64,000 nucleotides of DNA, from contig JAUIRK010001007.1 of assembly GCA_030549495.1 (NCBI GenBank), positions 310,001-374,000 of the forward strand. Reading direction: 5' to 3'. The stretch comes from Nectonema munidae (lineage: Eukaryota > Nematomorpha > Nectonematoida > Nectonematidae). This document shows, piece by piece, positions 61,932 through 64,000 of the stretch. The translations under genes were made by a program, and so were the position numbers. Below the pieces are notes generated by a model, which saw nothing but the letters and a program-made list of their open reading frames with translations, was not told the DNA's origin and did not search any database. Positions within the stretch are counted from its first letter, which is position 1; every line of letters begins with the position of its first letter.

Positions 61932-62418
61932 CAAGTGATCATCCTCACCAAAGCAATGCTGAATCGTTCCCCTAGAGTTGAAAGTTTTTACACTAACTCA
62001 TCTAAAACGAAAATACTAACGCAATGCGAAAAAGATTACACGTAAACGACGATGCCGTAGTAAAGTTGCGAGACTGTAATTTATTTAAAGATGCAAATGA
62101 ACAGAAGACACTCTAAATCCAATCAAACACATTTCCTCTTTCATTCATATACACGTATCTAGTCAATTTCGAGTCCTTCCATATACTTTTTTTTGAAAGA
62201 AAAGCTTTATCCTAATTCGATATACATTTTATAATATAGCATCTATCTACAAAATGGTGATTCAAAACCTAAAAAAGGATTTTAATAGAAATACATAAAA
62301 ATTGAATGCTGCACACAAATAAAATAAAGTTAATAAAAGTTTGAATGGAGGAGATCAAAGATCAAAATGGAGTGAGCCAAAATCAAATCGTTCCAAGAGA
62401 CTGGTGAGTGAGAGCCAA
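61932..62418. other. Shared 3' region of converging FRS2-like and RBM42 genes
   Basis: The stop codons face each other 487 bases apart. Two overlapping plus-strand AATAAA motifs (62318-62328) lie about 90 bases from the RBM42 stop, so the two 3' UTRs may overlap. No further coding frame is convincing. Confidence 0.6.
62318..62328 (+). terminator. Candidate FRS2-like poly(A) signal
   Basis: Overlapping AATAAAATAAA, 387 bases past the FRS2-like stop codon. The doubled hexamer and position make it a fair candidate. Confidence 0.5.
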
Positions 62419-62690
62419 TCAAATCAGTCCGAGTTTTCTCTTTTCTTTGGCCTTCTTTCTGACGCACTCGATGTCTCGGTCCTTCCACGTGCTCTTGCGC
62501 AGCTTGATGGGCTTGCAGCCGACGTACTTGCCGTTCATTTCACGCATCGCTTTGGAGTAGTCATTGGGGTCCTTGAAACTGACGAAACCATATCCTCGGG
62601 ATCTTCCGCTACGTCTGCACCGAATCACTCTCGCTTTGATGAAGGAAGGATATTTTGAGAACGCTCTGCTCAGGTGCTCGTCGCTCACCT
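62419..62690 (-). CDS. RBM42: RBM42 last exon (C-terminal half of RRM and tail)
   Basis: After a TTTTAG acceptor the exon encodes VSDEHLSRAFSKYPSF, KARVIRCRRSGRSRGYGFVS, FKDPNDYSKAMREMNGKYVG, then PIKLRKSTWKDRDIE and VRKKAKEKRKLGLI-stop. Vertebrate RBM42 has SFLKAKVIRDKRTGKTKGYG, MREMNGKYVGSRPIKLRKS and VRKKQKEKKKLGL, so identity is high. RGYGFVSF is the RNP1 motif of the RRM. RBM42 is a nuclear RNA-binding protein that associates with hnRNP K and splicing factors. The first half of the RRM (the FCGDLGNEV part) must be in an exon to the right, outside or hidden in the remaining 1.3 kb. The exon is much richer in G+C than its surroundings. Confidence 0.95.
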
Positions 62691-62856
62691 AAAATATTAT
62701 ATGCATCATTTTTTTAATACATTTTTTTAATACATTTTTTTGTACTTTCACAATCTTAACATTTTGTTTTCGATTTGAATTCACTTCTAAAATTAAGCAC
62801 CTGCTTTTCTTTTTCAATGAATTTTTATATAAATTAAAACAGGCTAATCATATTTT

Positions 62857-63001
62857 ATGGGACGCTGGTGTCTCATTGTTTCTGAAGGGAGCAAGATTTT
62901 TTTCACACCGAGCTAAAACTTAGACTATCACTTTGACGACGAGAATTTTAAAGATTAGTAATAATGATCTATCTTCTTTTTCAATAGAATTTATATATTT
63001 A
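62857..63001 (+). repeat. 150-bp repeat, right copy
   Basis: It begins TGGGACGCTGGTGTCTCATT and carries TTTTTTTCACACCGAGCTAA, matching 59998-60147 with a few substitutions and small deletions. The pair brackets the last FRS2-like exon and the RBM42 exon. Confidence 0.88.
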
Positions 63002-63439
63002 AAGTAGGCCATTTTTATTTCTTGGCATACTGATGTCACACTGGTCCTCCAAGGATTCCTTTTAAAAAAATTTTTTTCTTGGCATTCCTTTTAAAATGTC
63101 GCATTTTTAACGTCACTATCTGGTTAAATAAAAATCCTTTGCTTTAAGTTAAATAAAAACTCATCGAAAAAATAACCAATAGATTAACTTTCAAAAAGCT
63201 TTAAGTTATAAAACTCATTGAAAAAAATTAACCATTTGATCTCAAAAAAGAGACTACCTTAATTAATTTGATACAAAAGTACATTAGGTGTTAATCCATT
63301 TGATCTCACCGTTATCCTTAAATGACGGAAACGATCTCTTGAACTCGAGATAGATTTGTATCAAATTACGGCATGTCCTTTTTCTGGGACAAGATAGGTA
63401 AAATCATGAAATGATATGCATAACTTCTTCAGGCATTCA

Positions 63440-63633
63440 GTAAAAAACTTCGTTTAACGTCCTTTGTTTCCGAATCCACAAGGTAAGGACTTTTTTTGAC
63501 CGGATGCCTTTCCTAACGTCAACTAAATGGCATCAGATTAAAAAACAATTACTTCTATGTTGAGTACATCGGGAATCGAACCCGAGATCTTTGAGAAATA
63601 TCTGAGGTCTAACCACCATGCCACAGGCGCTCT
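63440..63633 (-). repeat. tRNA-derived SINE, family 2, copy c
   Basis: On the minus strand: GCGCCTGTGGCATGGTGGTT, then the B box CTCGGGTTCGATTCCCG, GGCATCCGGTC, and a tail ending AAAGGACGTTAAACGAAG. This is the best preserved of the family in the window. Confidence 0.8.
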
Positions 63634-64000
63634 TTTTTCAGACGGCCAGTATCGAAGATTAATCGTCTGTTTTCCTTTTTGAATGAATTTTCATATAACT
63701 TAATGCAGAAATTTTTTGGACATAAAATGTTTAAAAGGGATAAAGTGATTAAAGTCAGTCACGCCAATATGGTGCAAAACCGCTGCAATGAACCTACTTG
63801 TGCGTGTTAATAAGCATCTTGCTTCATCGCTAAATTTTCTAAGATAACACTTTTGCGAAGCGTATTATCATTCTGTGACTTTTAAATTGATTCGATAAGT
63901 CTTGTCGACAAGGAATTCCTTAGTCTTTTTTATCTATGCTAAATAATTTGGAATTTGAGTTTCCAATGTAAAAAGTATTTTAAAATTAGTGGACAAAATT

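Larger units (their letters stand above)
62691..64000. other. RBM42 intron with repeats
   Basis: It contains the second copy of the 150-bp repeat (62857-63001), SINE family 2 copy c (63440-63633) and otherwise AT-rich DNA. No upstream RBM42 exon could be seen on the minus strand. Confidence 0.6.

Noticed and set aside
1-64000. LTR retroelement, endogenous virus or Polinton
   Set aside because: No pair of long terminal repeats with TG..CA ends and no gag, integrase, protease or capsid-like frame was recognised. The only long direct repeats found are the 113-bp and 150-bp pairs, which do not have LTR structure.

Overview
The window is strongly AT-rich animal DNA: intron-split genes with GT..AG junctions, long introns and many short DNA-transposon and SINE relics. 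The gene set (a G-beta-5 protein, an FGF-receptor-substrate-type PTB adaptor, RBM42 and a collagen with the C-terminal domain of sponge/cnidarian short-chain collagen C4) marks it as metazoan, most likely an invertebrate. I cannot place it in a phylum from the sequence alone.

Layout. (1) 1-12966, plus strand: the 3' half of a GNB5 orthologue in seven exons. The first exon is only the opening 26 bases of the window, followed by a 5.5-kb intron full of transposons. (2) 14952-44996, minus strand: a complete transmembrane collagen gene, 11 coding exons that join in frame to 731 residues. It runs short cytoplasmic tail, membrane anchor, stalk, about 450 residues of Gly-X-Y, then a C4-like globular domain. 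(3) 45-57 kb: a long stretch without a clear gene, holding hAT, Tc1 and SINE relics and one candidate first exon (49130-49183). (4) 57278-61931, plus strand: an FRS2-like docking protein, with the PTB domain split over two exons. (5) 62419-62690, minus strand: the last exon of RBM42, tail-to-tail with the FRS2-like gene.

The genes look like ordinary neighbours, not an operon or pathway. GNB5 and FRS2 act in separate membrane-signalling routes (R7-RGS/G protein and receptor tyrosine kinase), the collagen is extracellular, and RBM42 is an RNA-binding protein. GNB5 and the collagen gene converge, as do the FRS2-like gene and RBM42; the collagen and FRS2-like genes diverge.

The most unusual items are: the membrane-anchored C4-type collagen with five Gly-to-Ala replacements in its triple helix; a nearly 1-kb inverted duplication 13 kb apart that brackets three of its exons; a 113-bp almost perfect direct repeat flanking a piggyBac-like relic; and a separate short exon with a textbook N-myristoylation signal upstream of the FRS2-like gene. 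Mobile DNA includes hAT elements with clear 8-bp target duplications, a piggyBac-like element and several TTAA-flanked MITEs, a Tc1/mariner relic, a LINE 3' fragment and two tRNA-derived SINE families. I saw no retroviral or LTR element, CRISPR array, rRNA or functional tRNA gene.
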